Source: Nitrospira sp. ST-bin5
Lineage (GTDB): Bacteria > Nitrospirota > Nitrospiria > Nitrospirales > Nitrospiraceae
Direction: 5' to 3'
Length of the DNA stretch: 64,000 bases
Assembly (NCBI GenBank): GCA_002083555.1
Contig: MSXN01000007.1
Location: forward strand, 359,921-423,920
Of the stretch, positions 51,205-60,675 are shown one piece after another. Position numbers and translations under genes: made by a program. A model generated the notes under the pieces. That model made no database searches, was not told the origin of the DNA, and saw only the letters and a list, made by a program, of their open reading frames with translations. Numbering within the stretch: position 1 is the stretch's first letter; each line of letters opens with the position of its first letter.

Positions 51205-54200
51205 ATGGTTGCTGCTCCGATCCCTTCCTGCGAGTCCGCCCGGCTCGATGCCCTCCATCGCTGCCATATCCTTGATACGCCTTCAGAACCGGCCTTTGAC
51301 GAACTGGCTCGCTTAGCGGCTTATGTGTGCCGAACTCCGATGGCTGTCATTTCTCTCGTCGATGCCACACGCCAGTGGTTCAAGTCCGTGGTGGGCCTGC
51401 CTTTTACCGAATCTCCCCGATCGATCGCGTTCTGTGCGCATACTATTCTAGGCACGGACCTCTTTATCGTAGGAGAAGCCGATGCCGATGAGCGGTTTGA
51501 CGACCATCCGTGGGTCGTCGAATCTCCGTCCATCGGTTTCTATGCCGGTGTGCCACTGATCACGCCCGACGGACATGCCATCGGCAGCCTGGCGGTGATG
51601 GATGCGGTGCCGCGTTCGCTGACGCCTGAGCAGCGTGCCTGCCTGAACACCATCGCGAATCAGGTCATGACACAACTTGCAGTGCGGAATGGGCGGAAGG
51701 CCGTTTCGATGCCGCCGGATGATTCGGCGGTTCAAGCGGCCTATGACCAGGTGAAGGAGCGACTGTGCCATAGTGAAACTCGATTGAGAGAGGCTCAGCG
51801 CCTTGCGCAGATCGGGGATTGGGAATTGGATTTGCGGACGAACGTCCTTTTCTGGGCCGACGAAATCTATCGAATTTTCGAGGTCGATCAGGCCACCTTT
51901 CAAGCTTCCTACGAGGGATTTCTCAATCTCGTTCACCCCGATGACCGCGAGATGGTCCATCGGGTGTATTCCGATTCCATCGGACAACGGACCCCCTATG
52001 GCATCACGCACCGTCTGCTCATGCAGGATGGCCGGATCAAGGTTGTACACGAACGGGGCGTGACCCACTATTTGCCCGACGGAACACCGGCGCGGTCCGT
52101 GGGCACAGTCCAGGACATTACCGAGCGCAAGCAGGCTGAAGGGGCGCTACGAGTCTCGCAGGAGCGGCTCCAGCAGGCTCTCCAGGCATCCAACACGGGC
52201 TTGTGGGACTGGAACACCGAAAGCGGAGCAGTCTCCTTTTCCAAAGAGTGGAAGAGCCAGCTTGGTTATGGCGAGTCGGAACTGTCGGACAGCTTCGAAA
52301 CCTGGGCCGCCCTACTGCACCCGGACGATCGCGACCGAGCGATGGGGTACGCACAACGGTATCGCGACAACCCTGTCGGCGCATTCCGGCAGGATTTCCG
52401 GTTGCGCCACAAAGACGGGTCCTACCGCTGGATCGATTCCCATGCCTCGTTTGTGACGGAGGCCGATGGCCGCCGGATACGATTGCTCGGGTCGCATACC
52501 GACATCACTGCACGCAAGCAGGCTGAAGAGGCGTTGCAGCTGACCAAGTTTACGGTCGATCGTGCGACGGATGCCATGTACTGGGTGGGTGCCGATGCGA
52601 AGCTGCTGGATGTGAATGATGCGGCTTGTGCCATGCTGGGCTATACGAGGGAAGAGTTTGGCCGGATGACCGTTCACGACATCAACCCGCATTTCCCAGC
52701 CGATTCCTGGCCGGTCTATTGGGAGGAGACGCGGCGGCGCGGTGCGGCCTCATTTGAGAGCTTTCATCAGGCCAAAGACGGGCGGCTCATTCCGATCGAA
52801 GTAAATGTCAGCTTTTTGAGCTATCAAGGTCGCGAATGTCATTGCGCGTTCGTGCGGGACATTACCGGGCGGAGACAGGTCGAGGAGGAGCGAGCGAGAG
52901 CGTTACATAATCTCCAGACCATCATGGAAACTGTTCCTGATGTGATTTTTGCGTTGGATCTGGAAGGACGTTTGAGTAGGTGGAATCTCCGGCTGGAAGC
53001 TGTGACCGGGTATGCGCCCATCGAACTATCGGGGAAACCGGCGTTGGAAATGGTTCCCTTCGATGAGGCCGAGCGCACGGCGGCGGCGATCCGCGAGGCC
53101 TTCGAAACCGGCTATGCGGAGTTGGAAGGGCATCTCTTGACGAAAGACGGTCGCCCGATTCCGTATCATTGGACTGGGGCGCCGTTCACCGATCTGCAGG
53201 GCCGGGTGGTCGGCGTTACCGGGGTCGGGCGGGACATGACGGAGCGGAAGCAGGCCGAGCGCATGCTGGCGGCCGAGAAGCAGATTCTGGAGATGATCGG
53301 AGCGGATACGCCGTTGTCGGATGTGCTGGTGGCACTCTGCCGGATGATCGAAGGTCTCTCGGATGGCGCTCTCTGTTCCGTCCTGCTCCTGGATGACGAA
53401 GGGCAGCGGCTGCGCCATGGCGCAGCTCCGAACCTGCCTGAGGCCTATACCCGGGCGATCAACGGGATGACCATCGGTCCGATGCGTGGTTCCTGCGGCA
53501 CGGCGGCCTTTACCGGTCGTCAAGTCATCGTCGAAGACATCGGCCGCGATCCTTTGTGGGCCGATTTTCGGAGCCTGGCGCTTCCCCACGGTCTTCGAGC
53601 CTGCTGGTCGACTCCGATCATGTCGGCTGCCGGCAAGGTGTTGGGCACCTTTGCGGTGTATTACCGAACTGTGCGGTCTTCCGTCGGTGAGTTGTTCCCC
53701 GTCGATCGGGCGTCACATCTGGCGTGCCTCGCCATCGAACGAGCCCAAGCCCAAGCCGCGCTTCGGCTCACCCGGTTTTCCATCGAGCGCGCGGCGGATG
53801 CGGTGTTTTGGATCGACGCGCAGGCACGCATTCTCGACGTCAACGATGCGGCCTGCATGATGTTGGGGTATGCCCGTGAAGAACTGTTATCGATGACGGT
53901 CCCTGACATCGATCCGAGCTTTCCGGCTGAAGTTTGGCCCGCTCATTGGGAGGATTTGAAAGCCAGGCACTCATTCTCGTTTGAGGCCGATCACCGGAAA
54001 AAAGATGGCAGGATCATCCGGACCGAGACGACGGTGAACTTTCTGGTTCACGAAGGCAAAGAATACAATTGCGCTATCGTGCGCGACATTTCTGACCGGA
54101 AGCGCACCGAAGACCGCTTGAAATTCAGTGAAGAACGGTTTCGGCTCGTCGCCGAGGCCACGAACGATATTCTGTGGGACTGGGACCTTGTTACCCAGGA

Positions 54201-55200
54201 GCATTGGTGGTCGCCCAATGCCCATGAAAAATTCGGTTACGACCCCAATGCGGAGCCGAGTATCACCGCCTGGATGGACCGGTTGCATCCCGACGATCGA
54301 GGCCGCGTGTTGGAGTTGGTGGATCGCGCGCTCGCCTCGGACGCCAGGATGGTCACGGCAGAATATCGCTTCCGTCTGGCGGACGGTTCGTACGGATACT
54401 TCTATGATCGCGGGCAGATCGTCCGCGATGCGTCGGGGCAGGCGATCCGGATGATCGGGGCCATGATCGACGTCACGCTTTCAAAGCGGGCCTATGCCTC
54501 ACTGGAAGTGGCCTATCAACGGCTTCAGAGCATGTCACGGGAGCTGGTAGCGGTAGAATCGAATGAACGTCGCCGGCTCTCACGGGAATTGCACGACGAG
54601 GTCGGACAGTTATTGACAGGGCTCAAATTCGATCTGGAAGCGACACGGCAGGCCCTGAGCGAGAAGAGCGCGGTCGCTGTTACGCGAGCCCACGAGCGGA
54701 CGCGCCGGGCGCTGAAGACCACCGATGAATTATTTGCGAGGCTTCGGCGGATTGTTCGTGCGCTTCGTCCCCCGGTGCTGGAGGAATTGGGTTTGAAAGA
54801 GGCTCTTGAGGCGATGGTGTCGGATATCCGATCCCAATCTGATTTGGCCTGCTCGGTTTCTATCGACGCGGACGGACTCGGGGCGCTGACAGATACGACC
54901 GTTGAAACCGCACTGTATCGGATGGCCCAGGAATTGGCCACGAATGCCGTCCGCCATGGCCAGGCGATGACGATGTCGATCATCCTTACGACGGATTCAC
55001 GGCACTGGATATTGACAGTGCTGGATGACGGTGTGGGATTCGATCCGCAAGCCGAGTCCATTAGTGGAATGGGGCTCCGGGGTGTTCGAGAGCGGGCTGA
55101 GATTCTGGGCGGCCAAGTGGATATCAGCTCGATACCCGGCGCTGGCAGTACGGTGACCGTGTGGATTCCGATTGCCCGACAGGCGCCGGAGAAAGCGTGA
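51205..55200 (+). CDS. Multi-PAS/GAF sensor histidine kinase (NarL-partner type)
   Basis: 1331 residues, apparently soluble. Order: GAF 25-160, PAS 190-310, PAS 318-440, PAS 446-560, PAS 568-690, GAF 695-850, PAS 855-970, PAS 975-1096, HisKA_3 1110-1185 with phospho-accepting H1130 in SRELHDEVGQLL, and HATPase 1230-1325 (N in AQELATNAVRHG, DDGVGFD, GMGLRGVRER). The PAS domains at 446 and 855 are close copies. HisKA_3 kinases signal to LuxR-type regulators, and one follows with overlap. AAGGAAGG precedes the ATG. Signals unknown; no heme-binding motif stands out. Confidence 0.92.
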   Translation: MVAAPIPSCESARLDALHRCHILDTPSEPAFDELARLAAYVCRTPMAVISLVDATRQWFKSVVGLPFTESPRSIAFCAHTILGTDLFIVGEADADERFDDHPWVVESPSIGFYAGVPLITPDGHAIGSLAVMDAVPRSLTPEQRACLNTIANQVMTQLAVRNGRKAVSMPPDDSAVQAAYDQVKERLCHSETRLREAQRLAQIGDWELDLRTNVLFWADEIYRIFEVDQATFQASYEGFLNLVHPDDREMVHRVYSDSIGQRTPYGITHRLLMQDGRIKVVHERGVTHYLPDGTPARSVGTVQDITERKQAEGALRVSQERLQQALQASNTGLWDWNTESGAVSFSKEWKSQLGYGESELSDSFETWAALLHPDDRDRAMGYAQRYRDNPVGAFRQDFRLRHKDGSYRWIDSHASFVTEADGRRIRLLGSHTDITARKQAEEALQLTKFTVDRATDAMYWVGADAKLLDVNDAACAMLGYTREEFGRMTVHDINPHFPADSWPVYWEETRRRGAASFESFHQAKDGRLIPIEVNVSFLSYQGRECHCAFVRDITGRRQVEEERARALHNLQTIMETVPDVIFALDLEGRLSRWNLRLEAVTGYAPIELSGKPALEMVPFDEAERTAAAIREAFETGYAELEGHLLTKDGRPIPYHWTGAPFTDLQGRVVGVTGVGRDMTERKQAERMLAAEKQILEMIGADTPLSDVLVALCRMIEGLSDGALCSVLLLDDEGQRLRHGAAPNLPEAYTRAINGMTIGPMRGSCGTAAFTGRQVIVEDIGRDPLWADFRSLALPHGLRACWSTPIMSAAGKVLGTFAVYYRTVRSSVGELFPVDRASHLACLAIERAQAQAALRLTRFSIERAADAVFWIDAQARILDVNDAACMMLGYAREELLSMTVPDIDPSFPAEVWPAHWEDLKARHSFSFEADHRKKDGRIIRTETTVNFLVHEGKEYNCAIVRDISDRKRTEDRLKFSEERFRLVAEATNDILWDWDLVTQEHWWSPNAHEKFGYDPNAEPSITAWMDRLHPDDRGRVLELVDRALASDARMVTAEYRFRLADGSYGYFYDRGQIVRDASGQAIRMIGAMIDVTLSKRAYASLEVAYQRLQSMSRELVAVESNERRRLSRELHDEVGQLLTGLKFDLEATRQALSEKSAVAVTRAHERTRRALKTTDELFARLRRIVRALRPPVLEELGLKEALEAMVSDIRSQSDLACSVSIDADGLGALTDTTVETALYRMAQELATNAVRHGQAMTMSIILTTDSRHWILTVLDDGVGFDPQAESISGMGLRGVRERAEILGGQVDISSIPGAGSTVTVWIPIARQAPEKA

Positions 55201-55202
55201 CC

Positions 55203-55841
55203 ATGGGTGCGTGCCACTGTCTCCTGGTTGACGACCATCCGATGGTGCGGTGGGGCGTGAGGGATTTGCTGATGCATGAACAGCTCTGTTCCGAGATTGA
55301 AGAAGTCAGTAGCGGAGAGGCCGCACTGGAAGCTGTTCGGCGGAAGTCCTGGGATTTGTTGCTCCTGGATGTGGCCCTGCCGGATAAACATGGGTTGGAG
55401 GTCTTGAAAGAGGCAAAACTACTTCAGCCGCATTTGCCGGTGCTGATGTTGAGCCTGTATCCGGAGAAGGAATTCGCGATGCGGGCAATCAGAGCCGGCG
55501 CATCGGGCTATCTGACCAAGCAAAGTGCGCCGTCTGAATTGCTCGTGGCGGTCCGTCGTGTCTTGCAAGGCGGCCGGTATATTACGGCGGCGTTGGCGGA
55601 GCAGATGGCCGAGGCGCTTGGAAGCGGGACCGAAGGACCCCTCCACGCGCGTCTGTCTGATCGAGAGTTAGAGGTGTTGCGGTTGCTCGGACAGGGCAAG
55701 TCCGTATCGGTGATCGCCGAAGACCTGACGCTCAGCGTGAAGACCATCAGCACCTACCGGGCCAGAATATTGGAAAAGCTCTCCTGTCAAACCACCGGAG
55801 AACTGATTCGCTACGCCATCGACGCCAAATTAGTCGAGTAA
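55203..55841 (+). CDS. NarL/FixJ-family response regulator
   Basis: 212 residues. Receiver 1-120: LLVDDHPMVRWGV, the phospho-acceptor in LLLLDVALPDKHG, and YLTKQSAPSE with the conserved lysine. LuxR-type HTH: LSDRELEVLRLLGQGKSVSV and VKTISTYRARILEKL. Either ATG 55203 or the GTG at 55197, which overlaps the kinase stop by four bases, is the start. It is almost certainly the direct partner of the upstream kinase. Confidence 0.93.
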   Translation: MGACHCLLVDDHPMVRWGVRDLLMHEQLCSEIEEVSSGEAALEAVRRKSWDLLLLDVALPDKHGLEVLKEAKLLQPHLPVLMLSLYPEKEFAMRAIRAGASGYLTKQSAPSELLVAVRRVLQGGRYITAALAEQMAEALGSGTEGPLHARLSDRELEVLRLLGQGKSVSVIAEDLTLSVKTISTYRARILEKLSCQTTGELIRYAIDAKLVE

Positions 55842-56029
55842 CCCCGCCCCGTTCCCCTCAGCCGCCTGTGCCGCGTACGCGCGTACGGTCGTCGCGTTCC
55901 CGGTTGTCGGATGAATGCTGACAAGCGAATCCCAGTTGAGCCGATAGGCTTCCAAACGGAAGTTGCCGATAATGACGCAGTGAGCGAAGGCCGGTCGCTC
56001 GTCGTATTGCCTATTGAGGAGGTGTGACG

Positions 56030-56710
56030 ATGGCTTCCCGGTCTTCGTATCGTATCGTGCTTGTAGACGATCATCCTGTCGTGCGTCTGGGGCTGAGGGA
56101 GCAGCTCACTTCAGTCCCCGAGGTGTCTATCATCGGGGAAGCGGCATCGGTCTCCGAGGCGGTCACTCTGGCGGAGCGTCTGAAGCCCGATCTAGCGTTG
56201 CTGGATGTGCATTTGCCGGATGGTTCAGGAGTCCGGGCCTGCCGTCGTATGTTGGAGGCCGCGCCAGGCCTCAGGATCCTCATCATGAGCGTCCACGACG
56301 ACCCTCTCGTTGTCCGCGCCGCGATTTCTGCCGGCGCACACGGGTATATCATGAAAGATGCTCCCGCCGATGTGTGGCGCTATGCGATTCGAGCGGTGCT
56401 CTCGGGCGCGTCATTTCTTCATCCTCGGCTGGTCGGAGCGGTCCTGCAGGATCTGAGAGGGATGGGAGAGGAATCGCCGCAACGGCGACTCGACAGTCTC
56501 TCTCCTCAAGAGCGGCGCATTCTTCCCTTGGTCGCCGAAGGAAAAACCAATAAAGAAATCGGATCCCATCTGTCGCTGTCGGAAAAAACCGTGAAGAATT
56601 ATCTGGCGAACATGTTCACGAAGTTGCGCGTGACACGCCGATCCCATGCGGCGGCCCTCTATATGCGCGATCGTCAGAGGGATCGACAGTTTGCGATGCA
56701 TTGGTCATGA
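56030..56710 (+). CDS. NarL/FixJ-family response regulator
   Basis: 226 residues from ATG 56030, seven bases after a GAGGAGG. Receiver: IVLVDDHPVVRLGL, LALLDVHLPDGSG and HGYIMKDAPAD. HTH: LSPQERRILPLVAEGKTNKE and SEKTVKNYLANMFTKL, a DevR-like ending. Its own 180-base upstream spacer holds a 14-base palindrome (cgtacgcgcgtacg) and suggests separate regulation from the kinase pair. Probably a second output of the same signalling locus. Confidence 0.92.
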   Translation: MASRSSYRIVLVDDHPVVRLGLREQLTSVPEVSIIGEAASVSEAVTLAERLKPDLALLDVHLPDGSGVRACRRMLEAAPGLRILIMSVHDDPLVVRAAISAGAHGYIMKDAPADVWRYAIRAVLSGASFLHPRLVGAVLQDLRGMGEESPQRRLDSLSPQERRILPLVAEGKTNKEIGSHLSLSEKTVKNYLANMFTKLRVTRRSHAAALYMRDRQRDRQFAMHWS

Positions 56711-57144
56711 GTGCGACCGGGGAGGCCCCCCTCATTCTCGTCGTGGACGACGATGACCTTGTCCGCGAGTGGATCGGCGAAGTTCTGCGGGGCGAGGGTT
56801 ATCGTGTAGTTGAGGCGGAAGACGGGGTGCAAGGCCTGGCCATCGCCAAAACACGGTCGCCGGCTCTGATGGTGCTGGATATTTTCATGAAGGGGAAAGA
56901 AGGGCTTGAAACCATTCTGGAACTGCGGAAGGCGCAATGCGCAACCAGGGTGCTGGCGATCTCGGGAGGGCCGATCCTCGGATACGATGCGCTGAGGGCG
57001 GCCACGGTCTTCGGCGCTGAGGCCGCTCTGGCCAAGCCCTTCTCGGCGGAGATCCTCCTGGAACAGGTTGGTGTGTTGACGCAGGGCGCGGCCGCGACCC
57101 GGTCCGATGCCACGGTTTCTCACGACGAAACGGCGCAGGCGTAA
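56707..57144 (+). CDS. Single-domain response regulator
   Basis: 145 residues from ATG 56707, overlapping the preceding regulator's stop by four bases. ILVVDDDDLVREWIGEVLRG and the acceptor aspartate in LMVLDIFMKGKEG plus AALAKPFSAEIL make a complete receiver with no output domain. It may act as a phosphate sink or CheY-like messenger for the neighbouring kinase. Confidence 0.9.
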   Translation: MSATGEAPLILVVDDDDLVREWIGEVLRGEGYRVVEAEDGVQGLAIAKTRSPALMVLDIFMKGKEGLETILELRKAQCATRVLAISGGPILGYDALRAATVFGAEAALAKPFSAEILLEQVGVLTQGAAATRSDATVSHDETAQA

Positions 57145-57168
57145 TCCAGTTTGCGTGCACCGGTTTGC

Positions 57169-59175
57169 TCAGTGCGCGGCGTGCTCCAATTCATCCAGCT
57201 GTTTCAGCCGTTCGTCGATCTGCCGGTCGATCAGCGTTTGCGTTTCTTTCGACAGCATCCATCCCAGCGGGACGTCCGCATGTTTGTAATCCCCCAACGC
57301 GAATCGTATCGTCTTGAATTCCCTGGTCACCGCGTGCTCCGACACGTAGCCGCGCGCGCTGCGGGTATTGAAGAGGGTCTGCCAGGGAGCCAGTGTTTCC
57401 GTGAGAAAACGGCCGCCGCTCGATGGAGGAGGGTTCCCCTTTGCCGATTCGTTGTTAGGATTCTTGGGGTCGTTGCTGAGGATGAGGATCACCGGTTCGA
57501 TGGGTGGTGTGCTGCAACGGGCCGCTTCCGGTTGAGGCTGCCGGATACAGTAACGGTCTCGCGCGGCGACCAATGCGCGCGCGATTTCACCGGCGGTGAG
57601 GGTGCCGGAGTTTTCGAAGTACCCTCCGTCGACGACCTGCCTCACCCCTGTTGTTCCTTGAACTGTGCCCGGCGGGCTGACATAGGTGAATCGGGCGCTG
57701 GCATGGATGGCGGCGCTGGTCGGGATGGGGACAGACGAAAAGGCGACGAGATCGCCGGCGCGGGCAAAGCGGACTGGATCGAGTGCGATGTTGCTGGCAA
57801 TGCTGCGGTCGCCGGAGTCGACCCAGGTGGCGTTCAAAAAGAGTGATGGAACCGTATAGCGGGCCTGTGCCCCTTCCCAGAGCCGTCGGAAGCTTTCATG
57901 GAATCGATCGGTCCCGGTGGTCTCAGTCCAGGCCTGTTCCCAAGACCGTTCAAGGTAGGAGGCGCGGTCAGGGAAGGCCCAGGCTCCGGAGAGCGGGGAC
58001 AGCCGTTGAACCAGATCGGGAAAGAACAAGCCTGCCAGTGTCGGCGCGAGAAAGTCGTGTCCGAGCATCTGCCTGATCAGGGGCAGAAGCGGCGCGCGTG
58101 GTGTGTGAGGGGCCTCCGTACACTCGTAGCCATTAGACTGAATACGGTCGGCAATCAGGGCGGAGAATACGCCCCCTCCCAGGCTTCCCCCCGAAACTCC
58201 GCTGATGGCCAAGAGATGGCAGGCGAAGCCGGGATGGGCATCCTCCAGTTTGCCCAGTACGGAAGCGGTCCAATAGCCGGCGCGAATTCCACCACCTTCC
58301 GCGGACGCAATATAGACCGGGTAGACGCCGGTTGAGGCGTTCCATTGTCTCTGTCTGGCATCCAGCCAGGCGTCGAGATGATCGTCGATCGATTGCCGAA
58401 TCCAGGGGGCTGATTCTGCGGCGGCTTGTCGGATGGCGTGGTTGTCGTTCCACAGGCCGAACAGGCCGGAGAGTGCGATCATGGCCAGAAAGAGCGACGG
58501 CAGCCGGTAGCGGTATGTGGGATGGATCAGGACCAGGCATCCGAACGCGATCCAGGCGGCGGCGGCATACACGAGGATTGCCGCCGATCCGACGCGCGCG
58601 GGAGCCTCGATGGGGAAGAGAACGAAACCCCAGAAGATCATGAAGGAGAGGCCGAGCAGTGCCAGCAGGCTTCTGAACGTGGCCGTCGAGAGTGCGGGCT
58701 CAGACACGACAATGGTCTTTTCAGTCAGCAACCGCCGCCGGCGTAGGATGACACTTGCCAAAAAGGCCGCGGCCAGCGCCAGGTAGAAGAGTCCATAGCC
58801 GGGGTTTCCGATTCGGAAGAACGCGATGGACAGGGAGGCAATGGGGGCGGTCCCAAGTCCACGAGGCACGTAGCGGCGCCATCGTTCAAAGCATTGGTGC
58901 TCGCGGTCATGTTCGGGTTCCGGGGTGTTCCAGTATTTCACAGACAGCAGGGCGCGCGGGAAATACCAGCCGCTCACCGCGAAGATCAGCAGGAACATGG
59001 CGAGCGAGACATGTTGCGGAGAAAGTGCGCCGTGCTCAATCGCGACGGCGTCCAGGACATCCAGCGTTTGAGGCGCTTGGAAGGTCACGCTGGTCCCGAG
59101 GATCACCAGTGCTGCGAACCATGCAGGGTGCAGGACGGCGAGGATTCGTTGCACCGTTTTCCACGACCATGTCAC
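57169..59175 (-). CDS. Membrane-anchored patatin-like phospholipase
   Basis: 668 residues. The N-terminal 250 residues hold about six membrane segments. The C-terminal half is patatin-like: AEGGGIRAGYW is the oxyanion loop, SGVSGGSLGGG the GxSxG nucleophile elbow and VDGGYFENSG the catalytic DGG. Patatins cleave acyl chains from lipids using a Ser-Asp dyad. It is the last of a three-gene set with a patatin lipoprotein and another lipoprotein. GGAGGG lies ten bases before the ATG. The acyl substrate and trigger are unknown. Confidence 0.86.
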   Translation of the reverse strand: MTWSWKTVQRILAVLHPAWFAALVILGTSVTFQAPQTLDVLDAVAIEHGALSPQHVSLAMFLLIFAVSGWYFPRALLSVKYWNTPEPEHDREHQCFERWRRYVPRGLGTAPIASLSIAFFRIGNPGYGLFYLALAAAFLASVILRRRRLLTEKTIVVSEPALSTATFRSLLALLGLSFMIFWGFVLFPIEAPARVGSAAILVYAAAAWIAFGCLVLIHPTYRYRLPSLFLAMIALSGLFGLWNDNHAIRQAAAESAPWIRQSIDDHLDAWLDARQRQWNASTGVYPVYIASAEGGGIRAGYWTASVLGKLEDAHPGFACHLLAISGVSGGSLGGGVFSALIADRIQSNGYECTEAPHTPRAPLLPLIRQMLGHDFLAPTLAGLFFPDLVQRLSPLSGAWAFPDRASYLERSWEQAWTETTGTDRFHESFRRLWEGAQARYTVPSLFLNATWVDSGDRSIASNIALDPVRFARAGDLVAFSSVPIPTSAAIHASARFTYVSPPGTVQGTTGVRQVVDGGYFENSGTLTAGEIARALVAARDRYCIRQPQPEAARCSTPPIEPVILILSNDPKNPNNESAKGNPPPSSGGRFLTETLAPWQTLFNTRSARGYVSEHAVTREFKTIRFALGDYKHADVPLGWMLSKETQTLIDRQIDERLKQLDELEHAAH

Positions 59176-59194
59176 GGCAGACCCTCCGGCTGAC

Positions 59195-60634
59195 TCATTG
59201 GATTGTGGCGGATTGTTCGAGGAATTTCACAATCCGGCCCTGCTGTTTCAGCACGACCTTCTTGGCTGCCGCAAAGAGCAGCGGCGCGTGGCAGTCCTCG
59301 TCGATCTTAAACAAGGTTGGAATCTGCCGGATCACCCGCTTCACATCCTCCGGGGTGAGCCCCGAAGGGCATCCGGCGGGGATCGGATCGTCTTGAGCCC
59401 ACTCGGCGTCGGTATGCCGGAGGATGATGAGTTTGAGCTGATTGTAGTCGGGGAGCAGGACGCCTTCGGTTCGGAGGCTGTGCCAGAGCATTGCCTGATA
59501 GGCGTTGGCCCGTTCTTCCATGATGCCGACAATCCGGGAAGGATCGTCGATAAATACTTCAAACCCTTTCTCGCTCCTCCCGAGATCGGCCGCCCCCTCA
59601 TCGAAGGGATAGGAGGTGTCGATGACGAGGATCAGCCCGCGTCGTGTTTGCGGGTGAGCCGGATTCAACTTGTTCAGAAAAAGGGTGGTCAGTGATTCCG
59701 TGCCGAGATTATCGAAGAGGCCGCCGTCGCCGACGTGGGTATACGATGAGGATCCCGCTGTCTGATAGGTCACCGGTCCGACCACCGGTGGAAATGAGGC
59801 GGAGGTGGCTACGGCGAGCGACACCGGCAGCGTGCGGTGATCACCGCCGAGGTCTTCCACTGTTAACGGGAGGAACTGGTTCTTGGCCCGATCCACGCTG
59901 CGGTCGAAGCTGGCCTTGCCTTCCGGGGTGAACTGGAGGCCTTTGGCGATCAGCTTGGCGCGCAACTCCGCGGTGAAATCGTAGGCAAAGTCCGCCGGGG
60001 CCAACGTCGTCAGCACGAGCCGGCGGCCTGAGTTGTACATGGTGCCGTTCAGCATGATCTGCGGGGCATCCCCCCGGCGGGTCCGCTCATATAATCCGGA
60101 AAAGGTGATCTCGTCGAAAAAGTTGGCATCCCAGACATCGGCGAACGAATGCGCGAACTTGGTGGGGTTGGCCACCCGGAAGTTCAGCACCTGGCGCCCC
60201 AGTGCTCGGATCTGAAAGTTCTTCTGCATGTCCTCTTTGAAGCGGGCGAAAAACTGCTGATACGCGGGAGACAGTTGTTGGCCGGCAAACACCGGTTCCG
60301 TCTGTGCCGGTTTCTTCACGGCGTAGTAGGCTGTCGCCAGACTCCCGCCCGAGACGCTGGACATATGGGTGACCGCTTCCAGGACGCTGCGTTCCTGTCC
60401 GGCCTCAATGAAGCGGACATTCGCAAGGGATTCCAGCGTAGCGGCGGCGAACGTTGCGGCGCGGCTCCCGCCGCCCGATACGGCGAGGCCGACCAGTGTG
60501 TCTCGATCGGGCAACGGGGCAAAGACCGGCTGGTGCTGGTCGGTATGAGCGGGGAGCTGGTGAATCTTGGCAAAACACCCGCTGAGAGCGAGAAGGCATC
60601 CCAGGCTCAGGCTGAGTGAGAGTGTGCGTGTCAT
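59195..60634 (-). CDS. Patatin-like phospholipase lipoprotein
   Basis: 479 residues. The signal ends in the lipobox LALSGC, so the mature protein is lipid-anchored. LVGLAVSGGGSRAATFAAAT is the oxyanion loop, SSVSGGSLATAYYAV the nucleophile elbow and HVGDGGLFDNLG the DGG aspartate, giving a complete patatin dyad. GAGGA precedes the ATG. It is 20 bases from the membrane patatin gene, so they are co-transcribed. Activity on outer-membrane or prey lipids is conjecture. Confidence 0.9.
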   Translation of the reverse strand: MTRTLSLSLSLGCLLALSGCFAKIHQLPAHTDQHQPVFAPLPDRDTLVGLAVSGGGSRAATFAAATLESLANVRFIEAGQERSVLEAVTHMSSVSGGSLATAYYAVKKPAQTEPVFAGQQLSPAYQQFFARFKEDMQKNFQIRALGRQVLNFRVANPTKFAHSFADVWDANFFDEITFSGLYERTRRGDAPQIMLNGTMYNSGRRLVLTTLAPADFAYDFTAELRAKLIAKGLQFTPEGKASFDRSVDRAKNQFLPLTVEDLGGDHRTLPVSLAVATSASFPPVVGPVTYQTAGSSSYTHVGDGGLFDNLGTESLTTLFLNKLNPAHPQTRRGLILVIDTSYPFDEGAADLGRSEKGFEVFIDDPSRIVGIMEERANAYQAMLWHSLRTEGVLLPDYNQLKLIILRHTDAEWAQDDPIPAGCPSGLTPEDVKRVIRQIPTLFKIDEDCHAPLLFAAAKKVVLKQQGRIVKFLEQSATIQ

Positions 60635-60675
60635 TGCGTCCTCGTCAGTTCGTCATATGCGCTGATGTCGAGCGA

